A stretch of DNA of 64,000 nt, taken from assembly GCA_963830485.1 (NCBI GenBank), contig CAWHNE010000023.1, positions 92,741-156,740 of the forward strand, in the 5' to 3' direction. How positions within the stretch are numbered: position 1 is the stretch's first letter; every line of letters begins with the position of its first letter. The notes beneath the pieces were generated by a model. That model saw nothing but the letters and a program-made list of their open reading frames with translations. It was not told the origin of the DNA and searched no databases. Positions 1-9,795 of this stretch are shown here, piece after piece. This DNA is from CAIWHR01 sp963830485 (GTDB lineage Bacteria; Pseudomonadota; Gammaproteobacteria; Burkholderiales; Casimicrobiaceae). Both the position numbers and the translations under genes were made by a program.

Positions 1-1419
1 AACATCTCGAAGCCGATCCGCGTCTATCGGATCGCGCTCGGCAAAGGCGCGCGCCCCGGCGCCGATGCCGCGGCGGCCGGCGCCAGTCTCCGCTGCAAAG
101 CGACTGCGTCAGTCTCGGGTGGTGGTCGCGGTCGCTGTGCTGACGCTGCTCGGTTCCGGCATCTGGTATTACACGCAGCGCGCGGCGGTGTCGCCGCCCG
201 CCGCTGCGACGGCCTCCGGTCCGCCGCCGCGCTCACTTATGGTCGTTCCGCTCAGCGCACCGGCGGACGACGCGGCGCTGGGGGCTCTTGCCGACTCGCT
301 TACTGCCGACATCACGCGCGCGCACGCCGACGGCATGCGCGATGTCAAGGTCGTCGCGCCGAGTTTGGCCGCTGCCTCAAGGGGCGGTCGGGCGACCCGC
401 AGGCGACCGCGCGCGATGCCAACGTGCGCTATCTCGTCGAAGGCGAGGTCGTGCCGGCGGGCGACGAGATCGCGGTGACGGTGCGGCTGGTCGACGGCGC
501 GACGGCCAATCAGCTTGGAAGCGAACGGCGCACGGTGGTGCGCTCGCGCCTCGCGCAGGACCAGCGGCTCTTGCTTGCCCGGCTAACTAACGCTTCGCTC
601 ATGATGTTCTGGACCGCGGAGATGCGGCGCGCCGCATCCGAGTCGGCGCCGCCGGTGACGGCTCGGGACCTCGTCGACCGAGCCAACTGGCTCCTCTTTA
701 GCCTTGACCGCGCGCAGCAGCGCGAGGCACGCGAGCTCTACGACGAGGCACTGCGCCGGGAACCTTCGCTCGTGGCGGCATTGTTGGGCCGCGCGAATTG
801 GTTTGACGCGGAGCTCTGGATCTGGACCCCCTTCACCGCCGAGCGCGATCCGTTGCTCGCTGCAATGGATCGCGACACGATACGTGCGCTGACGCTCGAC
901 GATCGCGACCCGGATGCCTGGCTCGCGCGTGCGATAGCGCTCCAGAATCAATGGCGTTACGACGCGGCCTTCGAGGCGCTCGATCGCGCGCGGTCACTCT
1001 CTCCCACTCAATTCTTCGCGCGCCGCGCGGAGCTGCTCATCGTCACCGGGCGATCCCGGGAGGCGTTGCAGGTCATCGACGAGCGCGCGTCGATGTTCGG
1101 CACGATGGATACAGTTTTCCGCGGTCTCGCCTGTGATGCGCATGTTCATCTTGGAAACTACGAGCGCGCCCTCGGCGAATGCGAGCGCGCGGCCGCAGGC
1201 GATGATGGGTATCAGATCTGGATGCGCTTGACTGCCGCCTACGCGCAAACCGGCGATATGACCAAAGCCGCCGCGGCGAAGACCGAGCTGCTTCGGAGCA
1301 TGCCGACGTTCACGATCTCCCGGTTCGAGGCCAGGCAGTTCTCGAACAATCCGATCTGGGTCAAGGAGGTCCGCGAGCATTTGATACCGGGCTGGCGCAA
1401 GGCTGGCGTTCCCGAATAG
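1..1419 (+). pseudogene. Nucleotidyl cyclase-TPR protein, copy A (3' part, frameshifted)
   Basis: The window opens inside this gene. The first codons (NISKPIRVYRIALGKGARPG, frame 1) match the end of the class III cyclase domain of the paralogue at 3138-5050. The reading then moves to frame 2 from about base 65 to 375, which carries a transmembrane segment (VVVAVAVLTLLGSGIWYY) and a periplasmic-type domain. It returns to frame 1 from about 376 to the stop at 1417-1419, covering TPR-like helices such as RDPDAWLARAIALQNQWRYD. Two indels are therefore needed to read one protein. The paralogue aligns across both junctions and ends with the same WRKAGVPE/LRKAGVPE tail, so the frame changes are real in this sequence. 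Inferred: a membrane-anchored adenylate cyclase-like sensor with TPR repeats, now decayed or mis-assembled. The catalytic half lies outside the window. Confidence 0.7.
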
Positions 1420-1495
1420 CTCGCGGGCGGGCCAGCTAGAATGGCAGCCTGAGGAGAATCCCATCGGAGCCCATGCATCGAGGAGCCGGAGCCGC

Positions 1496-2251
1496 TTGCG
1501 TCCAGGAGGCTGGACGCGCTGGGCCCGGCTTGTCTGCCTTGCCTGTGCGGCGTGGACCGGGAGCGCGGTTGCGGACACGTACCTGGTCCTGTCGCTGCTG
1601 GGCGATCACCTCACCAAGGTCAATGAGGTGCCGTCGAGCGACGGCCGCGTCGACGCGAACGGCTACGAGATCACTCCGCTCTCGGGTCACGCGCTCGACG
1701 ACTTCCTGATCGGTACGACCGGCGCCGCGATCGAGAAGGCGGTTCCGGGGGCCACGGTCACGCTTCTGCGGGCCACCGATCCTGCGCTGTACGGGTCCGC
1801 CGACGGCTGGCTCGACGTCGATGCGGCGCTGATCCAGCGCCTCGCGTCGTTCGTCGCGAAGGCGGCGCCGACGGGTTCCGATGCGCGTCTCGTGCTGATC
1901 GCGCCGTACCGGGCGCAGCCGAGCTTCACGCTGGGCGCAGCGAAGCGCGGCAGCGGGAGCGTGGCCGGGCTCGGGTTCTACGTCGGAAGGCCCAGCGTCG
2001 ACGGCGATCCCGCCTCGGGATTCCTCGGCGTCTTCGCGCAGTTCCAACTGCTCCTGATCGATCTTCGCAGCCTCGCGATCGCAAACCGGCAGCCGGTGGT
2101 GGTCGGCATGGCATACCCGGCGTCGGATGCGCCGGACAAGACCGCGTGGAACGCGCTGACGATGCCGCGGAAGATTGCGGCGCTGCAGGAGCTCACGCAG
2201 GACGAGATCAGGCGCCTCATTCCTGGCATGGTAGGCTCGCGCAAGCGCTGA
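1496..2251 (+). CDS. Secreted protein of unknown function, paralogue 1
   Basis: A 251-residue protein with an N-terminal signal peptide (hydrophobic LVCLACAAWTGSAVA, then ADTYLVLSLLGDHLT at the predicted mature start). I do not recognise a named domain. It is a clear paralogue of the next gene: both have TYL(V/I)(L/I)SL(L/V)GDHLT, a central LLIAP, GLGFYV, SGFLGVFAQFQLLL/TGFLGVFANFQLLL and a C-terminal I.R(L/V)(I/L)PGM. The start is a TTG at 1496 preceded by GGAG. An ATG at 1473 is in another frame, so the N-terminus is not certain. It lies 76 bases after the decayed cyclase copy A. Probably periplasmic; function unknown. Confidence 0.75.
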   Translation: MRPGGWTRWARLVCLACAAWTGSAVADTYLVLSLLGDHLTKVNEVPSSDGRVDANGYEITPLSGHALDDFLIGTTGAAIEKAVPGATVTLLRATDPALYGSADGWLDVDAALIQRLASFVAKAAPTGSDARLVLIAPYRAQPSFTLGAAKRGSGSVAGLGFYVGRPSVDGDPASGFLGVFAQFQLLLIDLRSLAIANRQPVVVGMAYPASDAPDKTAWNALTMPRKIAALQELTQDEIRRLIPGMVGSRKR

Positions 2252-2291
2252 GTCGGCGGGCGCCGATTGCGGAACCAGGGAGGGTACCGCG

Positions 2292-3077
2292 ATGACGAAC
2301 CGGAACGGGTCGAGGAAGCGTTTTTCGTCATGGGCCGTTGTCGCCGGCATCGCTTTTGTCGCGTGGACGGCAGCGGCGCGCGCCGACACCTACCTGATCA
2401 TTTCGCTGGTCGGCGATCACCTGACCATTGTTACGCCGATTCAGTCTGTCGGCAGTCACGGCGACACGAATAAGTACGAAACCGTTCCGCTGGGCAATAG
2501 CGAGCTCGACGACTTCGCCGTCCGGACCGCCGGTGCCGTCGTCGGAAAGGTGCGTCCAACCGACAAGGTCGAGATGCTGCGGGCGGTCGACCCGGCCTTG
2601 CGCAAGATGAGCGGCTCCTGGCTCGATGCCGGCTCGATCAACGTGCAGGCCCTGGTGACCCTCGTCGCGGACCTGTTCAAGCCCCCGTCCGACAGTCACT
2701 TGCTGCTGATCGCGCCCTTGCGCGGGGAAATGGAACTGAAAACGCAGCAGGACTACCGGGGCCAGGGCAAGGCAGCCGGATTGGGCTTCTACGTTGACGG
2801 GGCCACGCGCTTGCAGAGCTCGGAGACGGGCGAGATGGGCACGGGATTCCTTGGCGTCTTCGCGAATTTCCAGCTGCTGCTCGTAAGCATCCACGACAGC
2901 AAGCTCGAGGGGCAGCAGCGCGCGGTGGTCGGCACGACGGTCGCGGCGGCGAGGGCGGCGGACAAGAATCCGTGGAACGCGCTTACCGCACCCCAAAAGG
3001 TCACCGCGCTCGAATTCCTGATGAAGGGCGAGATCGAGCGCGTGCTGCCGGGCATGCTACGCTTGGCGAAGCCATAG
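2292..3077 (+). CDS. Secreted protein of unknown function, paralogue 2
   Basis: A 261-residue paralogue of the preceding gene, starting at an ATG after AGGGAGGGTACCGCG. It has a signal peptide (basic MTNRNGSRKR, hydrophobic WAVVAGIAFVAWTAAARA) and a mature start ADTYLIISLVGDHLTIV. The shared blocks LLLIAPLRGE, AAGLGFYVDG and TGFLGVFANFQLLLVSI suggest a compact periplasmic domain. It lies 40 bases downstream of paralogue 1 and 60 upstream of cyclase copy B. The four-gene order cyclase-secreted-secreted-cyclase suggests that a two-gene module was duplicated and that secreted protein and cyclase work together. No enzymatic motif was recognised. Confidence 0.8.
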   Translation: MTNRNGSRKRFSSWAVVAGIAFVAWTAAARADTYLIISLVGDHLTIVTPIQSVGSHGDTNKYETVPLGNSELDDFAVRTAGAVVGKVRPTDKVEMLRAVDPALRKMSGSWLDAGSINVQALVTLVADLFKPPSDSHLLLIAPLRGEMELKTQQDYRGQGKAAGLGFYVDGATRLQSSETGEMGTGFLGVFANFQLLLVSIHDSKLEGQQRAVVGTTVAAARAADKNPWNALTAPQKVTALEFLMKGEIERVLPGMLRLAKP

Positions 3078-3137
3078 ATTGCTGGACGGTCAAGGCGCCT
3101 GCGCGGCGGCGGGCCGACGTGTCGTCGCGGGAGGGGG

Positions 3138-5050
3138 ATGGCGGTCAATCGCAAGCTGGTCGCAGTGGTCGCGGCCGACGTCGTCGGCTACTCGCGGCTC
3201 ATGGAGCGCGACGAGGCCGGCACGCACGAGCGGCTGCGCGCGCTCAACCGGGACCTGATCGCCCCGAAGGTCGCCGAGCACGGCGGCCGGACCGTCAAGA
3301 CGTCGGGCGACGGGATGCTGCTCGAGTTTCCGAGCGCGACCTCGGCGCTGCGCTGCGCGGTCGAAGTCCAGCGCGAGTTGGGGGCGCGCAATCTGTATGT
3401 CGCGGCCGACGAGAAGATCGAGCTTCGGATCGGCATCAACCTCGGCGACATCATCGTCGAGGGCGACGACATCCTCGGCGACGGCGTGAACGTTGCCGCG
3501 CGCCTCGAGACGCTGGCGGAGCCCGGCGGCATCTGCGTGGCGTCGGCGATCTGGGAGCAGGTGCACGAGGACCTCGGCATCGATTTCGTCGACGCCGGCG
3601 AGCAGCACGTCAAGAACATCTCGAAGCCGATCCACGTCTACCGGGTCGCGCTGGGCAAGGGCGCGGCTCCAGGCACGGCCCTCGCCGCGCCGACGCGCAC
3701 CGCGCCCTGGAGCCGACTCGGCGGTCGGCGCGCCGCGATCGCGGCCGCCGTGCTCGTCGCCGTCACGGCGCTGGGAGCGGTCATCGGGCTCTGGCTTTCG
3801 CGGCAGCCGCCCGCGACCCTCGCGACCGCGGTCGACGAGCTTCCGTTGCGCTCGGTGTTGATCGTTCCGTTCGAGGCCGCGGCTGGCGATCCCACGCTTG
3901 CGGAAACGGCCCGGCGCTTGACCGTCGATGTCACGCGGGCGCTGGGCGACAGCATGAGCGACGTGCGCGTCGCACCCGCCACCGTCGCCGCCGAATGGGC
4001 CGGCAAGTCGGGCGACGCCCGCGCGACGGGCCGCGGCGCCAACGTCCGCTTCCTGATCCAGGGCGACCTGCGGCCTTCGGGATCGCAATTCGCGGTGACA
4101 CTGCGGCTCGTCGACACCCGCGACGGCCGGCAGATCCAGACCGAGCGCCGGACGATCGCGCGCGACCGACCTCGACGACCACGACGCTCTCGTGCGCCAG
4201 CTCACGTCGATCACCCGGGTCATGCTGATCGACGCCATCTCCGCCGCGACGACCGCTGCCGGGCCGGACCGCGGTGGCAAGTGCACGGGACCTGGTCGAT
4301 CGCGCGCCTTCGGCTATCACGAACAGCGATCCGCTGGTCGAGGCGCAGGAGCGGCGGAAGCTCGCCGACGAGGCGATCAAGCTCGATCCCAATTTCGCCG
4401 CTGCGTGGACGATGCGCGCGGTCAGCGAGCCTCCGAATTCTTCCTGTTCGACTTCAGCGCGGACCACGATCGCGTCCTGGCCGAAGCCGACGCGGACTCG
4501 CTGCGCGCCGTGACGCTCGACCCGCGCGATGCGCTCGCCTGGGCCAGTGCGCGGCAGGGTGCTCGGCTTTCGCGGCAACTCGATGCGGCTTTCGCGGCGA
4601 ACGATCGCTCGCGCGAGCTCGATCCCACGCGCTTCTTTCCGGTGCTGTCTGCGCGGCTTCTGTTCGTGCAGTCCGGCCAGCCCGAGGAGGCGCTGAAGAT
4701 CGTCGAGACTCGTGCAGCGCGGCCTCGGCACGCTCGAGCCGGAGTCGCTACGAGCTCGCCTGCAACGCCCACATCGCGCTGGGCGCTTACGACGCGGCGA
4801 TCGCCGCTTGTGAGCGCGCGGCGACAGCCACGGAGAGCCTGGCCGCTCTTCGCGAACCTGACGGCTGCCTACGCGATGCGCGGCGACGCCGACAAGGCCA
4901 CGCAGGCGAAGGCGCGGCTGCTCAAAGCCCAGCCCTCGTTCACGATCGGACGTTACGAAGCGAAGCGCTTTTCGATCCGACCCCTCGGCCGCGACACTGG
5001 ACAAGGCGCATCTGATCGCGGGCTTGCGCAAGGCCGGCGTGCCGGAGTGA
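3138..5050 (+). pseudogene. Class III nucleotidyl cyclase-TPR protein, copy B (multiply frameshifted)
   Basis: The N-terminal ~170 residues are a clean class III adenylate/guanylate cyclase domain: AADVVGYSRLME (metal-binding Asp), KTSGDGMLLEF (second Asp region), RIGINLGDIIVEGDDILGDG and NVAARLE (Asn/Arg of the active site). A transmembrane segment (AAIAAAVLVAVTALGAVIGLWL) and an extracytoplasmic region follow. After about base 4165 the homologous TPR part can only be read by changing frame repeatedly: SARDLVDRAPSAITNSD near 4274, FFLFDFSADHDRVLAEAD near 4440, YELACNAHIALGAYDAAI near 4755, LFANLTAAYAMRGDADKA near 4850, and finally HLIAGLRKAGVPE with stop TGA at 5048-5050. At least five indels are needed. 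The cyclase domain itself is intact, so a truncated cyclase might still be made. Paralogue of the gene at 1-1419. Confidence 0.75.
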
Positions 5051-5101
5051 TCGGCTAGAATCGCGGGCCGCGGCGCTATCGCCGCCCGCCTGGCGTTCGC
5101 G

Positions 5102-6337
5102 ATGTCCGGCCCGCTCTCCCATCTCACCGTCCTCGATCTCTCCCGCGTGCTCGCGGGCCCGTGGTGCACGCAACTCCTGGCCGACCTCGGCGCGACGGTC
5201 ATCAAGATCGAGCGCCCGCACACGGGCGACGACACGCGCGCGTGGGGTCCGCCGTATCTCGGGACGCGCAAGGCAACGAGACGAGCGAGGCCGCGTACTA
5301 CCTCTGCTGCAATCGCGGCAAGCTCTCGGTCGCTGTCGACTTCACGACGCCCGACGGGCAGCGGATCGTCCGCGATCTCGCCGCGACAGGCCGACGTGCT
5401 GGTCGAGAACTACAAGGTCGGCGGCCTCACGAAATACGGTCTCGATTACGCGAGCCTCGCGCCGTCGAATCCGCGGCTCGTCTACTGTTCGATCACAGGC
5501 TTTGGCCAGGACGGCCCGTACGCCGACCGCGCGGGCTACGATTTCATCGTCCAGGGCATGTCGGGATTCATGAGCGTCACCGGTGAGCGCGACGACGTCG
5601 AGGGCGGCGGGCCGCAGAAAGGCGGCGTGGCCATCACCGACCTGATGACAGGGATGTACGCGACGGTCGCGATCCAGGCCGCGCTCGCGCATCGCGATCG
5701 GACCGGTCAGGGACAGTGGATCGATGCCAGCCTCCTCGACTCGGCGGTCGCACTGATGGCGACCATGTCGCACAACTATCTCGTCACCGGAGTGCCGCCC
5801 GGGCGCATCGGCAACGCGCACCAGAACATCGTGCCCTACCAGACCTTTGCGTGCACCGACGGCCACCTGATCCTCGCCGTCGGTAACGACGCGCAGTTCG
5901 CGAAGTTCTGCGCGGTCGCCGGCCAGGCCGAGTGGGCGACGGATTCGCGCTTCGCGAAGAATGCCGATCGCGTGCGCAACCGCCACGTGCTGGTGCCGCT
6001 GATCGCGGCGGTCGTGCGCACGCGCTCGCAGAAGGATTGGCTCGACGCGCTGGAGCCGTTGGGCGTGCCGTCCGGCCCGATCAACCGAATGGACCAGGTG
6101 TTCGCCGATCCGCAGGTCGTCGCGCGCGGCATGAGAATGGACCTGCCACATCCAGCGGCCGGGTCGGTGCCCCAAGTGCGCACGCCGCTCGGATTCTCGG
6201 CGACGCCATTGGGCTACGATCGGCCGCCGCCGCTATTGGGTGAGCACACGGCGGCGGTGCTGCGCGAACGGCTCGGCCTCGCCGACGACGCGATCACCGC
6301 GCTCGCGCGGCGTGACGTGATACAGATTCGATCATGA
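5102..6337 (+). CDS. CaiB/BaiF family (class III) CoA-transferase, with two compensating frameshifts
   Basis: About 411 residues, the usual length for formyl-CoA transferase-type enzymes that move CoA between acyl groups. The N-terminus VLDLSRVLAGPWCTQLLADL and ADVLVENYKVGG, YCSITGFGQDGP and the C-terminal LGEHTAAVLRERL are classic family III motifs. Between about 5261 and 5386 the main frame gives nonsense. The conserved stretch (GNETSEAAYYL..NRGK, SVAVDFTTPDGQRIVRDLAA) lies in frame 1 instead. A missing base near 5261-5263 and an extra A near 5386 explain this and restore the frame. As written, about 40 residues near the active-site region are scrambled. Either sequencing error or a compensated mutation is possible; error is more likely because both flanks are well conserved. 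Acyl substrate unknown. Confidence 0.85.
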   Translation: MSGPLSHLTVLDLSRVLAGPWCTQLLADLGATVIKIERPHTGDDTRAWGPPYLGTRKATRRARPRTTSAAIAASSRSLSTSRRPTGSGSSAISPRQADVLVENYKVGGLTKYGLDYASLAPSNPRLVYCSITGFGQDGPYADRAGYDFIVQGMSGFMSVTGERDDVEGGGPQKGGVAITDLMTGMYATVAIQAALAHRDRTGQGQWIDASLLDSAVALMATMSHNYLVTGVPPGRIGNAHQNIVPYQTFACTDGHLILAVGNDAQFAKFCAVAGQAEWATDSRFAKNADRVRNRHVLVPLIAAVVRTRSQKDWLDALEPLGVPSGPINRMDQVFADPQVVARGMRMDLPHPAAGSVPQVRTPLGFSATPLGYDRPPPLLGEHTAAVLRERLGLADDAITALARRDVIQIRS

Positions 6338-6362
6338 TTTCTGTTTCTTTGTATCATATTCC

Positions 6363-9300
6363 ATGACGGCGACCGCGCTGACGCGCCGCCCGGCGTTCTG
6401 GATCGCCTACGCGGTCGCGGCCGTGATCGCGGCCGCTATCGCGTGGCGGCTCTTTCCGCTCGCGATCCCGCTCGTGGAGCTCGATATCCGGCTCGCACGG
6501 GCCGAGTCCATCGCGCAGGCCGAGGCGATCGCCGCGAGACTCGGGCTCGCGCCGCGCGATGCGCGCGCCGCCGCGCGCTTCGCGCACGACGACGCGGTGC
6601 AGAACTACGTCGAGCTCGAGGGCGGCGGCAAGTCGGCGTTCGCGGCGCTGGTCGCGGGGGAGGTCTATTCGCCGTACCGGTGGGAGGTCCGGCTGTTCGC
6701 GCCGGGCGAGCCGACCGAGGCCTTCATCCGGTTCCGCCCCGACGGCGCGCCGATGGGATTTGCGCTCAGGCTGCCGGAGACGTTCGTCCCCGCGGACCCC
6801 GCGGGTCTCGCGCTCGACCGCCGTGCGGCGCAGGCGCTGGCCGAGCGCGACGCGCGCGCCGACTGGGGGGTCGACTTAGGCGTGTACCGCCTGCTCGAGG
6901 CGACGCTGCAGACGCGCACGACCGGACGCGTCGACCACGTCTTCGTCTACGAGCGAACCGAGGGCCACCTCGCCGACTCGCGCTTCCGGCTGCGTCTCGC
7001 GGTCGCGGGCAACGTGCTCTCCGAAGTCACGCCGTTCGTGTTCGTCCCCGAATCGTTCGAGCGGCGCTTCCGCGAGTTGCGCAGCGCCAACAACGCGATC
7101 GCCGGCGCGGCCAGCATCGCCGCGGCGCTCCTCTACGGCATCGGTGGGTGCGTGCTGGGTGTTCTGTGGCTCGCGCGCCAGCGCTTTCTGCTCTGGCGTC
7201 CCGCGGTGGCGGCAGGGTTCGCGGTTGGCGCCTTGCTCGGTGCCGCGTCGCTCGCGGACGTGCCCACCGCGTGGTTCGGCTACGACACCGCGCAGTCGGT
7301 GGCGACCTTCTGGCTGCGCGAGGTGGGCAAGGCGGCCGGCCTCGCGTTCGCCGGCGGCCTCCTGCTCGCGCTCGCATTCATGGCCGCCGAGAGCCTGTCG
7401 CGGCGCGCGTTTCCCGCGCATCCACAGCTATGGCGCGTGTGGTCGCGCGAGGCCGCGCCGACGAAGTCGGTGCTCGGGCGCACGCTGGGCGGCTATCTGT
7501 TCGTCCCGCTCGCGCTCGCGCTGATTGCCGCGTTCTACTACGCGACCAACCGCTATCTCGGCTGGTGGCAGCCGTCGGAAGCGCTCACCGATCCCGACAT
7601 CCTCGGGAGCGCCGTGCCGGCGCTCGGCCCGATCGCGATCTCGCTGCAGGCGGGCTTCATGGAGGAGTGCCTGTTCCGCGCGGTGCCGCTGTCGCTCGCC
7701 GCGCTCATCGGCCAGCGCTTCGGCCATCGCAACGCCGCGATCGCGATCGCGGTCGTCGTGCAGGCGCTCGTGTTCGCGGGCGCCCACGCGAGCTATCCCG
7801 GCTTCCCGTCGTACTCGCGGCTCGTCGAACTGTTCGTGCCGTCGATCCTGTGGGCGTTGATCTTCCTGCGCTTCGGGCTCGTGCCGACCGTGCTCCTGCA
7901 CGCGCTGTTCGATCTCGTGCTGATGTCGATTCCGCTCTTCCTCGTCGACGCGCCGGGTGCGATGGCGTCGCGCGCGCTCGCGATCGCCGCGGGGCTGGTC
8001 CCGCTTGCCGTCGTCGTCTTCCGCCGACTCAAGCGCGGCGCGTGGGGCGAGCTGCCCGACGCGTTGCGCAACGGCGCATGGCAACCGCCCGCCGCGCCGC
8101 CGCAACGCGCTGCCGCGCCCGCGGCGGCGGACGTCGCACTGCCGACGTGGGTCGCGCGCTTCCAGCGCGCGCTGCCACGTCCTTGGCGCTCTGGGTCTCG
8201 GTGCGTGGATCGCGGCCACGCCGTTTCGCGCCGACGTTCCGCCGCTGCCGCTCGATCGCGGGCAAGCCCTGACGATCGCGGACGCGGCGCTCGCCGCGCG
8301 CGGCGTCGCGCTCGGCCCCGAGTGGCGGCGCCTGGCCGCGGTGCGGCTCGCGCCCGACAACCCGGCGCGCTGGGAAGGGCATGTCTTCGTCTGGCGCGAG
8401 GCCGGCCGCGACGCTTACGCGCGCGTCGTCGGCGCGACGCTGCCGCCGCCGCTGTGGGAAGTCCGCTACGCGCGATTCGAGGGCGACGTCGCGGCGCGCG
8501 CGGAGGAGTGGAGCGTCAGCGTCGACGGGCGCGGCGCCGTGCGGCAGATCCGGCACACGCTGCCGGAAGCGGCGCCCGGCGCGCGTCTCGCCCGCGAGGA
8601 GGCGCGCTCGCTCGCGCAGCGGACGATGCGCGACCGCTTCGGCCTCGATCCCGCGGCGTTGACCGAAGTCGCCGCCGAGGAGCGGCAGCAGCCTGCCCGC
8701 GTCGACTGGACGTTCACCTTCGCCGAACCCGCAGTCGAGGTCGGTCCGGGTGGCGAGGCGCGCGTCGTCGTGTCCGTCGCGGGGGACGAGATCGCGGGCT
8801 ACGGCCGCTACGTGCACGTGCCCGAGGTCTGGCAGCGCGCCGAGCGAGAGCGCGATGGCCGCACGCTGGTGCTGCGGATGGCGCTCGCCGGCGTGCTGGG
8901 TGTCGCCGCGCTCGCCGCGCTTGTCATGGCCGTGATCGACTGGACGCACGGACGCCGCGACCGGCGCGCGCTCTTCGGCACGGCCGCGCTCGCGTTCGCG
9001 CTCGGCGCCGCGACGACGGCGAATGCGTGGCCGCTGCTCGCGATGGACCTGCGCACGACCGAGCCGCTGCTCGTGCAGGCCGCGCAGGCGCTCGCGCTCG
9101 CGCTGGTCGGCGTCGTCTTCGGGGCGCTGGTGCTCGGGCTCGCCGCGGGCGTGGGAGCCTTCGCCGCCGCGCACGCGCGGACGCGCTCGCTCGCGACGCG
9201 CCTGCCGGCGTGGGCGGCTGGCATCGCCGCCGGCGCGTTCGTCGCGGGCGTGGGCGCGCTCGCGGCGGCGCTCGTACCGCGGTCGGTCCCGCTGTGGCCG

Positions 9301-9795
9301 ACGCTCGGCATCGAATCGCTCGCGCTGCCGCCGCTCGGTGCCGCGCTCGCAGGGACGCGGGCGCTCTATGCGACCGTCGTCGCGCTGTTTCTCCTGCAGT
9401 GGATGAGCCAGTTGACCGCGGGCTGGCAGCGCCGCGGCTGGCTCGTCGCGGCAATCGCGATCGCGCTCTTCGCGACGCTCGGCCTCGCCGGCGCCCGCGA
9501 CGCGCCGGTCGCGGCGGTGGCCGGCGCGCTCGCCGGCGTCGCCGTGATCGTCGCGGTGTACGGCCTCCTGCGCTTCGACGCGCTCGCCGTGCCCGCGTTC
9601 GTCGCGACCGGGAGCGCGCTCGACCTCGCGGCGGGCGTGTTGCGCAAGGGCTACGCGGGCGCGCTTCCCGACGCGGCGCTCGCGCTCGCCGTCGTCGCGC
9701 TGATCGCGTGGGGCGTGACCCGCTACCTCGCGTGGGCGCGCACGTCCGCCGCCGGCACGCCGTGGACTACTGGATCGTCACCCAGTACGGGATGA
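6363..9795 (+). CDS. Large CPBP-family (CAAX protease-like) membrane protein, one frameshift near 8180
   Basis: Begins MTATALTRRPAFWIAYAV with a transmembrane helix, then an extracytoplasmic ~200-residue region, then a multi-span domain with the CPBP glutamic protease motifs EECLFR (about residues 434-439), FAGAH (about 475) and LLHALFD. The frame then breaks near 8160-8190. From there frame 1 continues with GALGLGAWIAATPFRADVP, a second soluble domain resembling the first (FVWREAGRDAYARVVGAT) and about eight more hydrophobic spans, stopping at 9793-9795. Reading through one surplus base gives about 1143 residues. Known family members cleave or bind prenylated or peptide substrates in the membrane; the substrate here is unknown. 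The tail overlaps the convergent solute-binding gene by about 29 bases. The uncorrected frame runs on to 9998, but that part is a shadow. Confidence 0.75.
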
